NCBI RefSeq assembly: GCF_002269505.1
Contig: NZ_NQKQ01000004.1
Location: 2,301-66,300, forward strand
From: Pseudomonas fragi
GTDB lineage: Bacteria > Pseudomonadota > Gammaproteobacteria > Pseudomonadales > Pseudomonadaceae
Direction: 5' to 3'
Length of the DNA stretch: 64,000 nucleotides
The translations under genes were made by a program, and so were the position numbers. Below, one piece after another: positions 47,903-57,104 of this stretch. The notes under the pieces are model-generated. The model searched no databases. It was given only the letters and a program-made list of their open reading frames with translations, and was not told the DNA's origin. Each line of letters opens with the position of its first letter. Position 1 is the first letter of the stretch.

Positions 47903-48999
47903 GTGAAGATTCAGGCGAAAAGAAACACGCCGCGAGCCAAAAAAAACTGCAGGACCAACGCAAAAAAGGCCAGGTCGCGCAGAGCCAGGACATCGGCAAA
48001 CTGCTGGTGCTGGCTGTTATCAGTGAAATTGCTTTGTTCAGGGCTCAGAGCAGCCTGGATCAACTCGGGCAATTGCTGATGCTGCCCGTATCGCTGGTCG
48101 GGCAGCCGTTCAGCCGCTCGCTGCCAGCTGTCGTTGCTGAGGCCGGTCATGTTTTTTTCGGATTTGCCTTGCTGATGACGGGGACTGCCATTGCAATGAA
48201 GCTGGTTAGCAGTTGGCTGCAATTCGGCTTTTTGTTTGCCCCCGAGGTACTGACCCCGGACTTCAACCGGCTCAACCCCCTTAATCAAGCCAAACAGATG
48301 TTTTCGCCCCAGTCGCTGATGACCCTGTTCACCGGTTTGGTCAAGGCACTGCTGATCTGTGTGGTGCTTTACCGGGTGATCGGGCCGTCCCTTGGGGCAT
48401 TGGTGGGGTTGGTAAACGCTGACCTGCCAGGCTATATCGCCGCTCTTGTCGTCTTGTTCCGGCACTTGCTGCACGTGTGCCTTGGCCTGCTGCTGGTGCT
48501 CGCAGCGGTTGACCTGGCGTTGCAACGGTATTTTTTTGCCCGGCGCATGCGCATGACCCATGTCGAGGTGGTCAAGGAATACAAGGGTATGGAGGGAGAT
48601 CCGCATATCAAGATGCTGCGTCGGTCACTGGCCCAAGAGTTGGCCCATGAAGAGCCTGCGGCCAGGGCGCCGCCGCTGGAAGAGGCCGATATGCTGCTGA
48701 TCAACCCCACGCATTTCGCCGTGGCCCTGTACTACCGGCCGCCACAGACCCCTTTGCCGACACTGATTGCCAAGGGTACCGATGCCCAGGCACGACGAAT
48801 GATCGACAGGGCACAGGCTGCGGATGTTCCGGTGATTCAGTGTGTGTGGTTGGCGCGTACGCTGTACGGCGTTGAGATCGGGAATTGCATCAGCCGCGAG
48901 ACCCTGCAGGCGGTTGCGCTGGTCTACCGCACTTTGCGGGAGCTGGATGATGACATTCGGGGTCAAATTATCGAATTGCCGGAACTTGAACAACGTTGA
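47899..48999 (+). CDS. hrcU: HrcU/SctU, substrate-specificity switch
   Basis: 366 residues: four membrane segments in the first about 220 residues, then a cytoplasmic domain with the self-cleavage motif NPTH at 269-272. This family switches secretion from pilus parts to translocators and effectors after cleavage. Last gene of the hrpJ operon; the effector's hrp box begins nine bases after the stop. Confidence 0.97.
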   Translation: MSEDSGEKKHAASQKKLQDQRKKGQVAQSQDIGKLLVLAVISEIALFRAQSSLDQLGQLLMLPVSLVGQPFSRSLPAVVAEAGHVFFGFALLMTGTAIAMKLVSSWLQFGFLFAPEVLTPDFNRLNPLNQAKQMFSPQSLMTLFTGLVKALLICVVLYRVIGPSLGALVGLVNADLPGYIAALVVLFRHLLHVCLGLLLVLAAVDLALQRYFFARRMRMTHVEVVKEYKGMEGDPHIKMLRRSLAQELAHEEPAARAPPLEEADMLLINPTHFAVALYYRPPQTPLPTLIAKGTDAQARRMIDRAQAADVPVIQCVWLARTLYGVEIGNCISRETLQAVALVYRTLRELDDDIRGQIIELPELEQR

Positions 49000-49007
49000 T
49001 CGGGGCA

Positions 49008-49035
49008 GGAACCGCACGGTGCTTCAGGCCACTCA
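49008..49035 (+). promoter_or_regulatory. hrp box of the avrE-family gene
   Basis: GGAACC, 15 bases, CCACTCA, a full match to the HrpL consensus. It ends 31 bases before the ATG at 49067, the same distance as at hrpJ. So the effector has its own HrpL promoter rather than depending on read-through from hrcU. Confidence 0.93.
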
Positions 49036-49066
49036 CTCTTCATCAGCCCATCAGAGTCGAGTCTAA

Positions 49067-52000
49067 ATGCCCATAAAGTCGTTTGACCTCACAAAACCGA
49101 TCCCGTCAGAAAAAAACGGCACCATTTGCCCGCATACCGGTCGCATCATCGGATCTGTGGAAATGACTGACTTTCGCCACTATGACCAACCCTCCCTGGT
49201 ATTCAGCGCCAGCCTGGTTGAAGGGAAAGTCGTGACCCAAGGCTCGTATGTGGGCCAGGACATTGCCGAGCAGCTCAATCGGTTGCCCGGCCAGTTCACG
49301 CAAGACCCCCAAAAAGTGGGCATCGATCAGGGCCTGCGAATGCTGGATCACAGGTTTAATGTGTTTCATATCCAGTCCACACCTGCCGCTGCCGGGGTAT
49401 TCAAAAGCAGCCTCCCCCAGGGGTCTCACCTGGCGGCCCCGATCAACCCCGGGCGCGCCCACCTGGGGAAAATCAGTGATGTGCACACAACGGTCGACGG
49501 TGATCAATTCCGCTTGGTTGACCAGCGCCTGCACCGGTTTGAGCCGCAGACTTATCGTTGGTTTCCCGATAAAGACGCGGCCCAATACAGCCGTATTGGC
49601 TTGAGCGCTCAAGGGCAACTGATGAAAGTGCCAGGGAGTGTCTTGGACATGAGCATAGATGGTAAAACCCGGGCGAGCCTGGAGGGTTCCAGGCTACAAA
49701 TCAGTCGCGACACAGCCGCAGCGGTCCTTTCTCTCGTTCCCGTCAACGAGTCGAGCAAACCGGTGCAGCTGGCGCATCTGGGGCTGGCGGACGATGTGTT
49801 GTATGCATCGACACCTGAGGGTGAGCTTTTGTGCGCGGATTTGCGCAATGCTGAGGGCGGGCATTTGATCATGCGGCCTGAATCGCTCGACAAGCTTGAG
49901 CAACTGCACCAGGGTGCAGTCAGCATCAAGGGGTTTATGCATGACGATCATGGCCAGCTCAATGCTCTTATTCTCGATTCCCGCAGACAGTTACACAGCA
50001 CCCCTTTGAGCGATGGCCCTGATCAGGTGTCGGGCTGGAACCTCAGTGATGTGATGCTCAGAGTGAACGACAAAGGTTTGCCCGAGCCCAGGCTGCGCAC
50101 ACTCGCTGGTATGGTGGACCTTGGGCCGCGGGGCAAGGTTGCGCTTGAGGGCAACTCATTGCTTTGCTGGAATGGGAATTCACAGCAATGGGATACAACC
50201 GATCACCAGAATGTGGCGCGACTGGAGCGTGGTCTGGATGGTCGCGCTTATGTATTGCAAGGCGCGGAGCTGAAAGCGCTGGCTATCCATAAAACGCGGG
50301 ATGCGGCGAACAGCGGTGCCAGTTATGACTTGACACCTTTAAGTGAGGCCCATTCCCATGTGAATCTTGATGTAGCGCTGATTGAGAGTGACGGACGAAA
50401 GATCACCCGTTTTGCTATCGATAACCCTAGACGCTTTGTAACTCTTGATGTTGAAAACAAGCTGGTTGCACACGTCAACGGAAACGATATGGCCTTGGCC
50501 TTTACCCAGCCAAAAGAGCTTGTGGCACTGGCACTTGATCGTCTGGGAGACCTTTATGCACAGACCAGAGCCGGCGAGTTGCTCAGGCTCGAAAAGGCTC
50601 AATGGCAAGCCCCTGGCACATCAGAACTCACCTGGACTCCAGTGCCGGTCCCGGACAATATGCCCATTAAATCGCTGCGTATGGGGGCAGGTCAGCAGTT
50701 GATCGTCAGTTGGGGTGAAAACAATGCGCTACAAAAAAAATGGGGTGAACAGTATCGGCAGTTGACTGTTTCAGCGGATGGCGACCCGCAATGGAAGCCT
50801 GTTACGGCACAGCCAAACACACCCGAGGGGTCAGTGGGCGCGTTGTTAAAGAGTCAGAACAATGGCACCTCTTGGGCCGTGACCTCCGAAAGTTATGGCC
50901 ACGTGACTGAAGGCCTGCCGGCTGAACGAGGGTTTATTCAAAGTGCTTTCGCCCATTTCCATCCTGTTCAGGGACTTAAAAATATCGGATTTGGCATCCT
51001 GCATAATGTTAAAGGGCGACGCGGACTGGCAGAGCTTTACATTGATGCGCGGGAATTGCAGGGGCTTTTGCATACGCTGGCGAACGTGACCCTGCATACG
51101 ATGGATATTAAGACTCGCCTTGACCGCCTGAGCGAGTGCAAGCCAACGCAGGCCCTGGCCAAAGAACTCGGGCGTTTTCTGAATCAGGTAGAAGAACACA
51201 GCGTGCAATTGGCCAGGCGATTGGGCGACATTAAGGGCGCCAGTGTGATTCCGGAATATCTGCCCACAGCTATTGGCAATCTCACTAAAGGCGCAACGAG
51301 CAACCTGCTCCAAATGCGCAAGGCCTTTGAAAAACTGGCCCCTTCAACGTCCAATATCACAGCGGCGTTGCTGCGCAGTTATGAGAAACAGGGCGTTTCA
51401 TTGTCGTTGCACGCCGTTGGCCTTAAACGTGATTTGAGCAATCCGACAGGGCTGATTGAAAGTGATTTGATTCAGCACGCCCGGACACTTTTTCGACTCG
51501 TCAAACTTGTCGGCCGGCTGGAGGGTAAATCGCCGGATCAGGCCGATATAGCAGCCCGCCTGGAGAAAGTGAAAGAGGGCTATCAAAGCAGTCCAGTACA
51601 CAAGAAAACATCGCAAAACATCAATAGCTTGAAGCAAGCAGAAACCTTGTATAACAACTTCAAGTTGTTGGCCAAGGACCTGGGTACTCCGGGATCAGCA
51701 CTCAATTATCATTTAACCACTGTCTTGGGGCTCAAGGCGCAAGAGACAGTCAAGCAGGCTCTGTTGCAATCCATTCAAGAGTCGGACAGCGGCCAATCAG
51801 TTGCATCGAGCCGTAGCAAGACCTTATCGGCATCCATATTTATACTTCCTAAACCGTGGCTTGAGATCGAGGGTGGTGTTTCAAGAGACAATACCAACGG
51901 TATAACGATGAGTCGAACCGATCAGGGGGCCAGAGTTGACATCACTATGGGCACTACCCGTTCAGTCAGTGGCTATGCAGGTGTAGGTCACTTGTTGTTT

Positions 52001-53374
52001 CCCCCTGGGAATGTACTCGAAGCCCGGCTCAAGGTGGGGGCCGGGACAACACTGGAGGTGGCACGTGAAAAGGAGCACAGCATCAGCTTTGATATAAAGG
52101 AAGCTGATTTTCCAGTAATGATGGAAATCCTGACCGGTGAGAAAGGGAGTGTTTTCGACTTGCTGGATCTTGGCAGCCATCACAAGAGCAGTAAGAGTTT
52201 GAAAACCGCTTTGGACTGGAGTGTTTCAGCTCAAGTGCAGCCCTGTTTGAACGTGTTGATGCCGGGAAGCTCCAATGCATCAGGTGGCCTGTTGCGTACC
52301 ATGGTGAATGGGGTAGGCAATCTTGAACTGTTTCACGCTGACAAGCGTAACACTGCTGAGTTGGGGCAGGATGAGGTGACCCGGACCAAAGGCTCGAATA
52401 CCCAATGGTTACCCAACGGCAGTGCTTCTTTAGGGGGGTCGCCGGCCACTATGTTCTTGTGGACTGATTTCGATGCCGGTGGCCCTGCGTTGGTGCCCTA
52501 TGCCATGAATGATTCTTCATTCACCCTGGCTTTTGATCGCAGTGTTGCCCGCAGCATGCGTTTTACCTTCAAACAGCCTGCTGTGATCGATCAGGCGCAA
52601 GTCAATGGGTTACGCAATGTCTTGTCCGGGCATTCTGCGCAACTCAAGCAACAGCTGGACTCTTTTTCAGCAGAAGGCTCGCCTGTGGAGCAACTGCAAC
52701 GTCTGCATCGTCTATTCGAGCAGTTACCATCACCGGCCATCCGCTCTGAAGAGCACCATGCCCTCAATGAACAACTGCAAACTTGCCTTCACCAGCAGGC
52801 GCTTGCCGCACAAGGCCGGCGAGAACTCATATCAGTTGAAAGAACGGTTTCATACATGAGGGTAAAAGGTGGCCCTGATCATGAGTGGCTGGATGACGCT
52901 GCGCCCGCTAACAAGGCGGCAATTCTCCGGCTGTTTGCCCAGCAGCCACAATTTGAGCGGATCCTCAATGATCTGGGAAGCAGCAAGGGCACCTCGGCAG
53001 TGATCGGGCTAGAGGTCAAGCCGCAGGTACTGCGCATGATTGAAAATCAGTTCGGGGATAGCCAAGAAGCCATGAATGATGTGCAAAAGGCCCTGGAAAA
53101 TACCGACAACCTGCGGATTAAAACCCTGACCGTGAGCTATACGGCAAGTAGAACCGACGGGATAAAAACACCCGTTCCTCTCTTGTCATATTCCAGTAAG
53201 GCAGCATTGAGCCATTCCAGCAAACTCCTCAGCATTGAGCTGAAATATGGCAAGGACCAGAATGCCCCATTGCGCGTAGAGTTCAAGGATACGTCGCCCA
53301 CGGTCCGTATTCGCGAGCCGAATCCCCAGCAGCTTGATCAAAGGGTCCGGCAGAGCCGCAACCCTTTGATGTAA
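49067..53374 (+). CDS. AvrE/DspE-family type III effector (RopE-like)
   Basis: 1435 residues, the only effector gene visible in the island. A beta-rich part (about 130-620) looks like the family's propeller. Next is a helical stretch (about 650-900), with KNIGFGILHNVKGRRGLAELY near 643, then a beta-rich C-terminal part. One WxxxE motif occurs at W931-E935 (PWLEIEGG). Pathogen AvrE and DspE have about 1800 residues; the missing length is mainly the long N-terminal region. AvrE-family proteins have been shown to act as water and solute channels in plant cell membranes. No frameshift. Named from overall likeness and location; P. fluorescens relatives have been called RopE. Confidence 0.88.
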   Translation: MPIKSFDLTKPIPSEKNGTICPHTGRIIGSVEMTDFRHYDQPSLVFSASLVEGKVVTQGSYVGQDIAEQLNRLPGQFTQDPQKVGIDQGLRMLDHRFNVFHIQSTPAAAGVFKSSLPQGSHLAAPINPGRAHLGKISDVHTTVDGDQFRLVDQRLHRFEPQTYRWFPDKDAAQYSRIGLSAQGQLMKVPGSVLDMSIDGKTRASLEGSRLQISRDTAAAVLSLVPVNESSKPVQLAHLGLADDVLYASTPEGELLCADLRNAEGGHLIMRPESLDKLEQLHQGAVSIKGFMHDDHGQLNALILDSRRQLHSTPLSDGPDQVSGWNLSDVMLRVNDKGLPEPRLRTLAGMVDLGPRGKVALEGNSLLCWNGNSQQWDTTDHQNVARLERGLDGRAYVLQGAELKALAIHKTRDAANSGASYDLTPLSEAHSHVNLDVALIESDGRKITRFAIDNPRRFVTLDVENKLVAHVNGNDMALAFTQPKELVALALDRLGDLYAQTRAGELLRLEKAQWQAPGTSELTWTPVPVPDNMPIKSLRMGAGQQLIVSWGENNALQKKWGEQYRQLTVSADGDPQWKPVTAQPNTPEGSVGALLKSQNNGTSWAVTSESYGHVTEGLPAERGFIQSAFAHFHPVQGLKNIGFGILHNVKGRRGLAELYIDARELQGLLHTLANVTLHTMDIKTRLDRLSECKPTQALAKELGRFLNQVEEHSVQLARRLGDIKGASVIPEYLPTAIGNLTKGATSNLLQMRKAFEKLAPSTSNITAALLRSYEKQGVSLSLHAVGLKRDLSNPTGLIESDLIQHARTLFRLVKLVGRLEGKSPDQADIAARLEKVKEGYQSSPVHKKTSQNINSLKQAETLYNNFKLLAKDLGTPGSALNYHLTTVLGLKAQETVKQALLQSIQESDSGQSVASSRSKTLSASIFILPKPWLEIEGGVSRDNTNGITMSRTDQGARVDITMGTTRSVSGYAGVGHLLFPPGNVLEARLKVGAGTTLEVAREKEHSISFDIKEADFPVMMEILTGEKGSVFDLLDLGSHHKSSKSLKTALDWSVSAQVQPCLNVLMPGSSNASGGLLRTMVNGVGNLELFHADKRNTAELGQDEVTRTKGSNTQWLPNGSASLGGSPATMFLWTDFDAGGPALVPYAMNDSSFTLAFDRSVARSMRFTFKQPAVIDQAQVNGLRNVLSGHSAQLKQQLDSFSAEGSPVEQLQRLHRLFEQLPSPAIRSEEHHALNEQLQTCLHQQALAAQGRRELISVERTVSYMRVKGGPDHEWLDDAAPANKAAILRLFAQQPQFERILNDLGSSKGTSAVIGLEVKPQVLRMIENQFGDSQEAMNDVQKALENTDNLRIKTLTVSYTASRTDGIKTPVPLLSYSSKAALSHSSKLLSIELKYGKDQNAPLRVEFKDTSPTVRIREPNPQQLDQRVRQSRNPLM

Positions 53375-53379
53375 TGACA

Positions 53380-53414
53380 GTACCGGTCTGCCTGATAATC
53401 AGGCAGACCGGTAC
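53380..53414. terminator. Perfect 16-base hairpin between avrE and hrpT
   Basis: GTACCGGTCTGCCTGA, loop TAA, exact complement. It lies six bases after the effector stop, between two convergent transcripts, and probably ends both. No long T-run. The rest of the gap (53415-53506) shows no gene. Confidence 0.75.
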
Positions 53415-53506
53415 AAGGTTGCGAGGAAAAAGACTCGGCGCACTAGTGGAAGAGTCGGTTTGAATGGCTTCAGATCACCAGCGCAACCTCTACTTGCACG
53501 GTTGAT

Positions 53507-53710
53507 CTATCGTTCAAGGGGCACAACTTGATGATCTGAACGCTCAGCGTTCGGACCTGATTCCAGGCGCATGTGTGGCGGCCACCAGATCACCAGCATG
53601 CTGGCGCTGGAGGCCGGACGGGCGCACAAGTCTCCACGGCAATGGGGGGTGCAGCCTTGGAGCAGTCCAACCAGGCACGCTGCCATGGCAACTGCGGTAA
53701 ACCGAGTCAT
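53507..53710 (-). CDS. hrpT: HrpT-like small lipoprotein
   Basis: 67 residues with a lipoprotein signal: hydrophobic MAACLVGLLQGC, so Cys20 would be lipidated. Size, signal and position directly after hrcC match HrpT, which helps place the HrcC secretin in the outer membrane. Its start overlaps the hrcC stop by four bases. No hrpV follows. Sequence beyond the signal is not diagnostic. Confidence 0.8.
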   Translation of the reverse strand: MTRFTAVAMAACLVGLLQGCTPHCRGDLCARPASSASMLVIWWPPHMRLESGPNAERSDHQVVPLER

Positions 53711-55731
53711 GGTGTGGCCTCCAGCAGTGATGGCCGAGACACTCTAGAGTGTTCGTCGGGGCTGGGCGCACGTGTCGCGATAAACACCTGCGTACGCTCA
53801 CCGGGCGCCAGCCACGGAGTCGGCCAGACACTGACCGCCAGGGTGCTGGCAGTGTTGCAATCACGTTCATCGACGCGCACCCGGCTCTGACCCTGGTTGT
53901 GCAATACCAGTACGGCCACGTTGTAATCCTCACTTTCGTACCACTGTTGACGCTTGGTATCGACCTTCACAGACGTGAGCTTTTTGCACAGACTGGCCGG
54001 CCGGACCGGCATCGGCCTGGCAGTGAACCGGTCAGGGACGTGGCCCGTGACCAGTTGTCGGAACACCTGGATAATATCGGAGGGCTGAACCACCGGCTGC
54101 TTCGCATCACGCCGTGCCAATGGGGTCAGAGCTGCCTCAAGTTGCGCCTGATCCGATTGCGGCAGGTAGCGGGCAGGGTTGGTCTGATCGCCAATCAGGC
54201 GGGGTGTCAGGATAAACAACCGCTCACGGCGGTTTTTAGTGTTCTGCGTAGACGAAAACAGCAGCTTGCCCAGCCAGGGGATATTCCCCAGTACGGGGAT
54301 TTTATTCAGATTGTCGGCTTCTTCTGCCACATGAAAACCACCGATGACCAGCGATTGCTGTTCGTGGATCACCGCCTGGGTGCTGACGTTGCCTTTGCGC
54401 ACATCCGGTGTGGACTGTTGCCCGGTGGTGTCGGCAAAAGTGCCGTCTTCAATATCGATGATCAGGTGAATCTGATTGGCGCCATTGGCTTCGATCACCC
54501 GGGGTATGACCTGAAAACTGGTGCCCGTGGTCACCGGCATGATATTGGCCACTCCCTCACCGACGGCCTGGATATATTGTGTGCGATTGAAGTCGATAAC
54601 CGCGGGCTGGTTTTCCAGGGTCATGATCGAGGGGTTGGACACCACGGTTGCCAGGCCGCGCGCTTCGAGTGCCTTTATATCGGCTGCAAAACGGTCAATC
54701 TGGATCATGGACACGGTTGTCGAGCCAGTACCCGACAACCCCGTAGCTGCCCCGAAACGGCCGCTCTGAAAGCCCCAGTTCACCCCCAGCTGGTTGAGTT
54801 GGGTGCGGTTGATATCGAGAATTATCGCGTCTATTTCCACCAGTTTGCGCGGCACATCCAGCTCGGCGATCAGTGCCTGGTACAGTGGCCGACGTTCGCT
54901 GACGTCGTAGATCAGTACGCTGTTATTGCGCACATCGGCCTCCACGCGGATGGCGTTATGGCCTGATAGTTGCGGCTCGGAGGTGAGCGGGGCCGATGGA
55001 GGGTTGTTTGAGTAAGGCATGCTGGAGGCAATACCGGATATCGGTGAGGCGCCGGGGAGGAGAGCATCGAACGGGGTCGATGATTTGGCATCAAGCAGGC
55101 CGCGCAACAGGCTGGCGATACCGGGAATGCTCAGCTTTTCCCCGCGATAGTTGATCTGTCGATCTGCGGCGTTGGCGAATTGCAGTGTGAAATTCAACAC
55201 ATCCTGTTTATTGGCTGGCCCTGCCCGTTTGCGGCTGAACTGCCTGATCTGCTCGATATAGCGTTTGGGCCCGGACACCAGCACGACCCCGATATCGGGC
55301 AACTCGCCCCAGCCGAAACGTTCATCCAGCAGGCCAACCTGGCTCAAGGCCTGTTTCAGATCGGCAATGGTGTCGTCCGCGACTTCAAGGCGGGTTGAGG
55401 TTTGTTGGTCCAGTGAGCTGATGTAGAGCGTGTTGTTATACACAAACCACTGGAAGCGGTGTTCCAGTGCAAGCCGCTCCATTAAATCGGTGAGCGTATC
55501 GGCACGCAGCTTGCCCCTTACGACGCCTTGTAGCGTCCCGTCAATTTGCAGTTGCAGACCCACGGTATGGGCGAATTCCTGCAAAAAGGCACGTAACGGC
55601 AGGTTATTGGCTTCACGGGCATAGGGCGTGTTTTTCCAGTCTGCGGGGACGGCGGCCATCGTCTCGGGGGGCCGCAGAAGAACGCATGACAACAGTGCCA
55701 TATAGCTGGCGCGCTTGATCCAGACTCTCAT
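53707..55731 (-). CDS. hrcC: HrcC/SctC, outer-membrane secretin
   Basis: 674 residues: signal peptide (about 1-27, TMA), N-terminal ring domains (about 30-300), and a secretin domain (about 310-560) with VVSNPSIMTLENQPAVIDFNRTQYI (about 360) and VIHEQQSLVIGGFHVAEE (about 455). A C-terminal tail of about 110 residues is present. Twelve or more copies make the outer-membrane channel. Coupled to hrpF upstream and hrpT downstream by four-base overlaps. Confidence 0.97.
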   Translation of the reverse strand: MRVWIKRASYMALLSCVLLRPPETMAAVPADWKNTPYAREANNLPLRAFLQEFAHTVGLQLQIDGTLQGVVRGKLRADTLTDLMERLALEHRFQWFVYNNTLYISSLDQQTSTRLEVADDTIADLKQALSQVGLLDERFGWGELPDIGVVLVSGPKRYIEQIRQFSRKRAGPANKQDVLNFTLQFANAADRQINYRGEKLSIPGIASLLRGLLDAKSSTPFDALLPGASPISGIASSMPYSNNPPSAPLTSEPQLSGHNAIRVEADVRNNSVLIYDVSERRPLYQALIAELDVPRKLVEIDAIILDINRTQLNQLGVNWGFQSGRFGAATGLSGTGSTTVSMIQIDRFAADIKALEARGLATVVSNPSIMTLENQPAVIDFNRTQYIQAVGEGVANIMPVTTGTSFQVIPRVIEANGANQIHLIIDIEDGTFADTTGQQSTPDVRKGNVSTQAVIHEQQSLVIGGFHVAEEADNLNKIPVLGNIPWLGKLLFSSTQNTKNRRERLFILTPRLIGDQTNPARYLPQSDQAQLEAALTPLARRDAKQPVVQPSDIIQVFRQLVTGHVPDRFTARPMPVRPASLCKKLTSVKVDTKRQQWYESEDYNVAVLVLHNQGQSRVRVDERDCNTASTLAVSVWPTPWLAPGERTQVFIATRAPSPDEHSRVSRPSLLEATP

Positions 55732-55946
55732 TGCACGGCATCAATAATGCTTTTGGTCAGGCTGTGCTTGAATCGGGTTTGCTCGTTGATTGAGAAGCTG
55801 GTGATGGCCACTTTGCGTGAGGCGTCAAGGAAACGCGCCATGTCTTCGGGGTCGCCTTGATTGTTCAGGGCGATAGTCTCCAGATTTTTTTGCGCGTTTA
55901 GAAAGCGGGTGTCGATGCGGCGCTGGATACTTTCGAACGAAGCCAT
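55728..55946 (-). CDS. hrpF: HrpF-like small type III protein
   Basis: 72 residues from ATG 55946, which has GGAGG four bases upstream. An in-frame ATG at 55964 overlaps hrpE but lies at the expected transcription start of the hrp box ending at 55975, so 55946 is preferred. Mostly helical (ESIQRRIDTRFLNAQKNLETIAL onward), resembling HrpF of P. syringae, a small cytoplasmic partner needed for secretion. Directly followed by hrcC; no hrpG gene fits between. Name by position and size. Confidence 0.78.
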   Translation of the reverse strand: MASFESIQRRIDTRFLNAQKNLETIALNNQGDPEDMARFLDASRKVAITSFSINEQTRFKHSLTKSIIDAVQ

Positions 55947-55960
55947 ACATCCTCCATCAG

Positions 55961-56581
55961 TCAATGTTCACAACTCAGTGGTGGTGCCTGGCGGATCGGT
56001 TCCATCGGTTGCGTGGAGACAAACAATGTCTTCAGCGTTGTGGTCCAGTCGATGTGCAGGTCATGTTGTGCCGTAACCAGCACCAGAGCCTGAGTATCGA
56101 GGCGGTCATCGGTTTGCAGCTGCCAAGAGCTGTCCGGGTGGGTACTTAGCCACTGCTGCACAGGTGCAAGCATCTGTGGGTGGCAACGCAAGGTTGCACC
56201 CAGTGGTGGGCATTGGACTTGCACCAGTTGCCTCAGCAAGGCGTTTATACGGATCTGTGGCGGCACCTCACCGAGCAGTTGCGCCAGGGCCAGATTGACC
56301 ACTTGCGAGGCGTTGATTTCAATCGCCTGGCACAAGGCGCTGTGTTCCTGCTGCCAGCGCGCCAAATGGGTATTGGCCTGTTGCCAGAATTCGTCGTGGG
56401 CCTTTTGCAGCAGGGCCTCGGCAGCTTGTTGAGCGTTGCTCAGCAGTTCATCAGCCTGAGCGCGTGCCCGTGTCAGTATCTCACTGGCCTGGCTACAGTC
56501 GATCAGGGTCTGACTGCTGATCAGTGCCTCAGGCAGTCCGGGGGGGCCGGGCCGCAGTTCAATCGTGCGGCGTGACAGCAT
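55961..56581 (-). CDS. hrpE: HrpE/SctL, ATPase regulator and stator
   Basis: 206 residues. A long coiled stretch (about 30-110, ASEILTRARAQADELLSNAQQAAEALLQKAHDEFWQQ) precedes a C-terminal domain, the FliH/SctL layout that links HrcN to HrcQ. AAGGA lies before the ATG. It overlaps hrpD by 23 bases, and its 3' end holds the hrpF promoter. Confidence 0.9.
   Translation of the reverse strand: MLSRRTIELRPGPPGLPEALISSQTLIDCSQASEILTRARAQADELLSNAQQAAEALLQKAHDEFWQQANTHLARWQQEHSALCQAIEINASQVVNLALAQLLGEVPPQIRINALLRQLVQVQCPPLGATLRCHPQMLAPVQQWLSTHPDSSWQLQTDDRLDTQALVLVTAQHDLHIDWTTTLKTLFVSTQPMEPIRQAPPLSCEH
55975..56003 (-). promoter_or_regulatory. hrp box of hrpF-hrcC-hrpT, inside hrpE
   Basis: On the minus strand: GGAACC, 16 bases, CCACTGA, a full match. 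It is inside the last codons of hrpE and ends 28 bases before the hrpF ATG at 55946. It gives hrpF-hrcC-hrpT its own HrpL promoter, although all genes from hrcJ down also overlap. Confidence 0.85.
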
Positions 56582-57104
56582 GGTCGCTTTCCTTGTCAGC
56601 GGGTAGTTGGTGCCAGAGCACTGTTTGCCAGAGCGTCAAGAGTTTGGCTGCAGAGATGGGCGGCACAGGCTTTTGTTCCAGAGCTTCTATCCGTGCGGGG
56701 GCAAAGCGTAGTCGCAAACGCTGCCACACCGCTGGCTCGACCCATGCCCTGAGCAATTGCAGAACATCGTCGGCCGGTTCGAGCCAGCCCTGAGAGCGCA
56801 ATACTTTGCCAAGGCGCTGACACCACAGGCGCTCGGCGGCGTCCAGTGTCGTAGGGAGTGTGGGCCGGCAGATATGTTCGACTCGTTGCAGCAACGCGTC
56901 ATAGTGCGAGAGCGGCGCCTGGGCCAGTTGCATCAGGCTGGCGGCAGGTAAGCAGGGTAGGCAGGGGGCGATGTCGAAACCTGTGCTGGCGCTTGCATGC
57001 AGGCTGCGGACCTCGGCGGGCGAGGCATCTAGGGTGTGCCAGTGCGGGTGAGCGAAGCGCCAGGCGAAAGCCCACCACTGTAACCATTTGTCGGTGGCGT
57101 TCAT
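56559..57104 (-). CDS. hrpD: HrpD/SctK, sorting platform accessory protein
   Basis: 181 residues from ATG 57104, overlapping the hrcJ stop; a longer frame to 57134 is less likely. Trp-rich N-terminus (WLQWWAFAWRFAHPHW) and a mainly helical rest, with no membrane segment. Position between hrcJ and hrpE and size fit SctK, which joins the platform to the inner ring. The family is poorly conserved, so identity is positional. Confidence 0.8.
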   Translation of the reverse strand: MNATDKWLQWWAFAWRFAHPHWHTLDASPAEVRSLHASASTGFDIAPCLPCLPAASLMQLAQAPLSHYDALLQRVEHICRPTLPTTLDAAERLWCQRLGKVLRSQGWLEPADDVLQLLRAWVEPAVWQRLRLRFAPARIEALEQKPVPPISAAKLLTLWQTVLWHQLPADKESDHAVTPHD

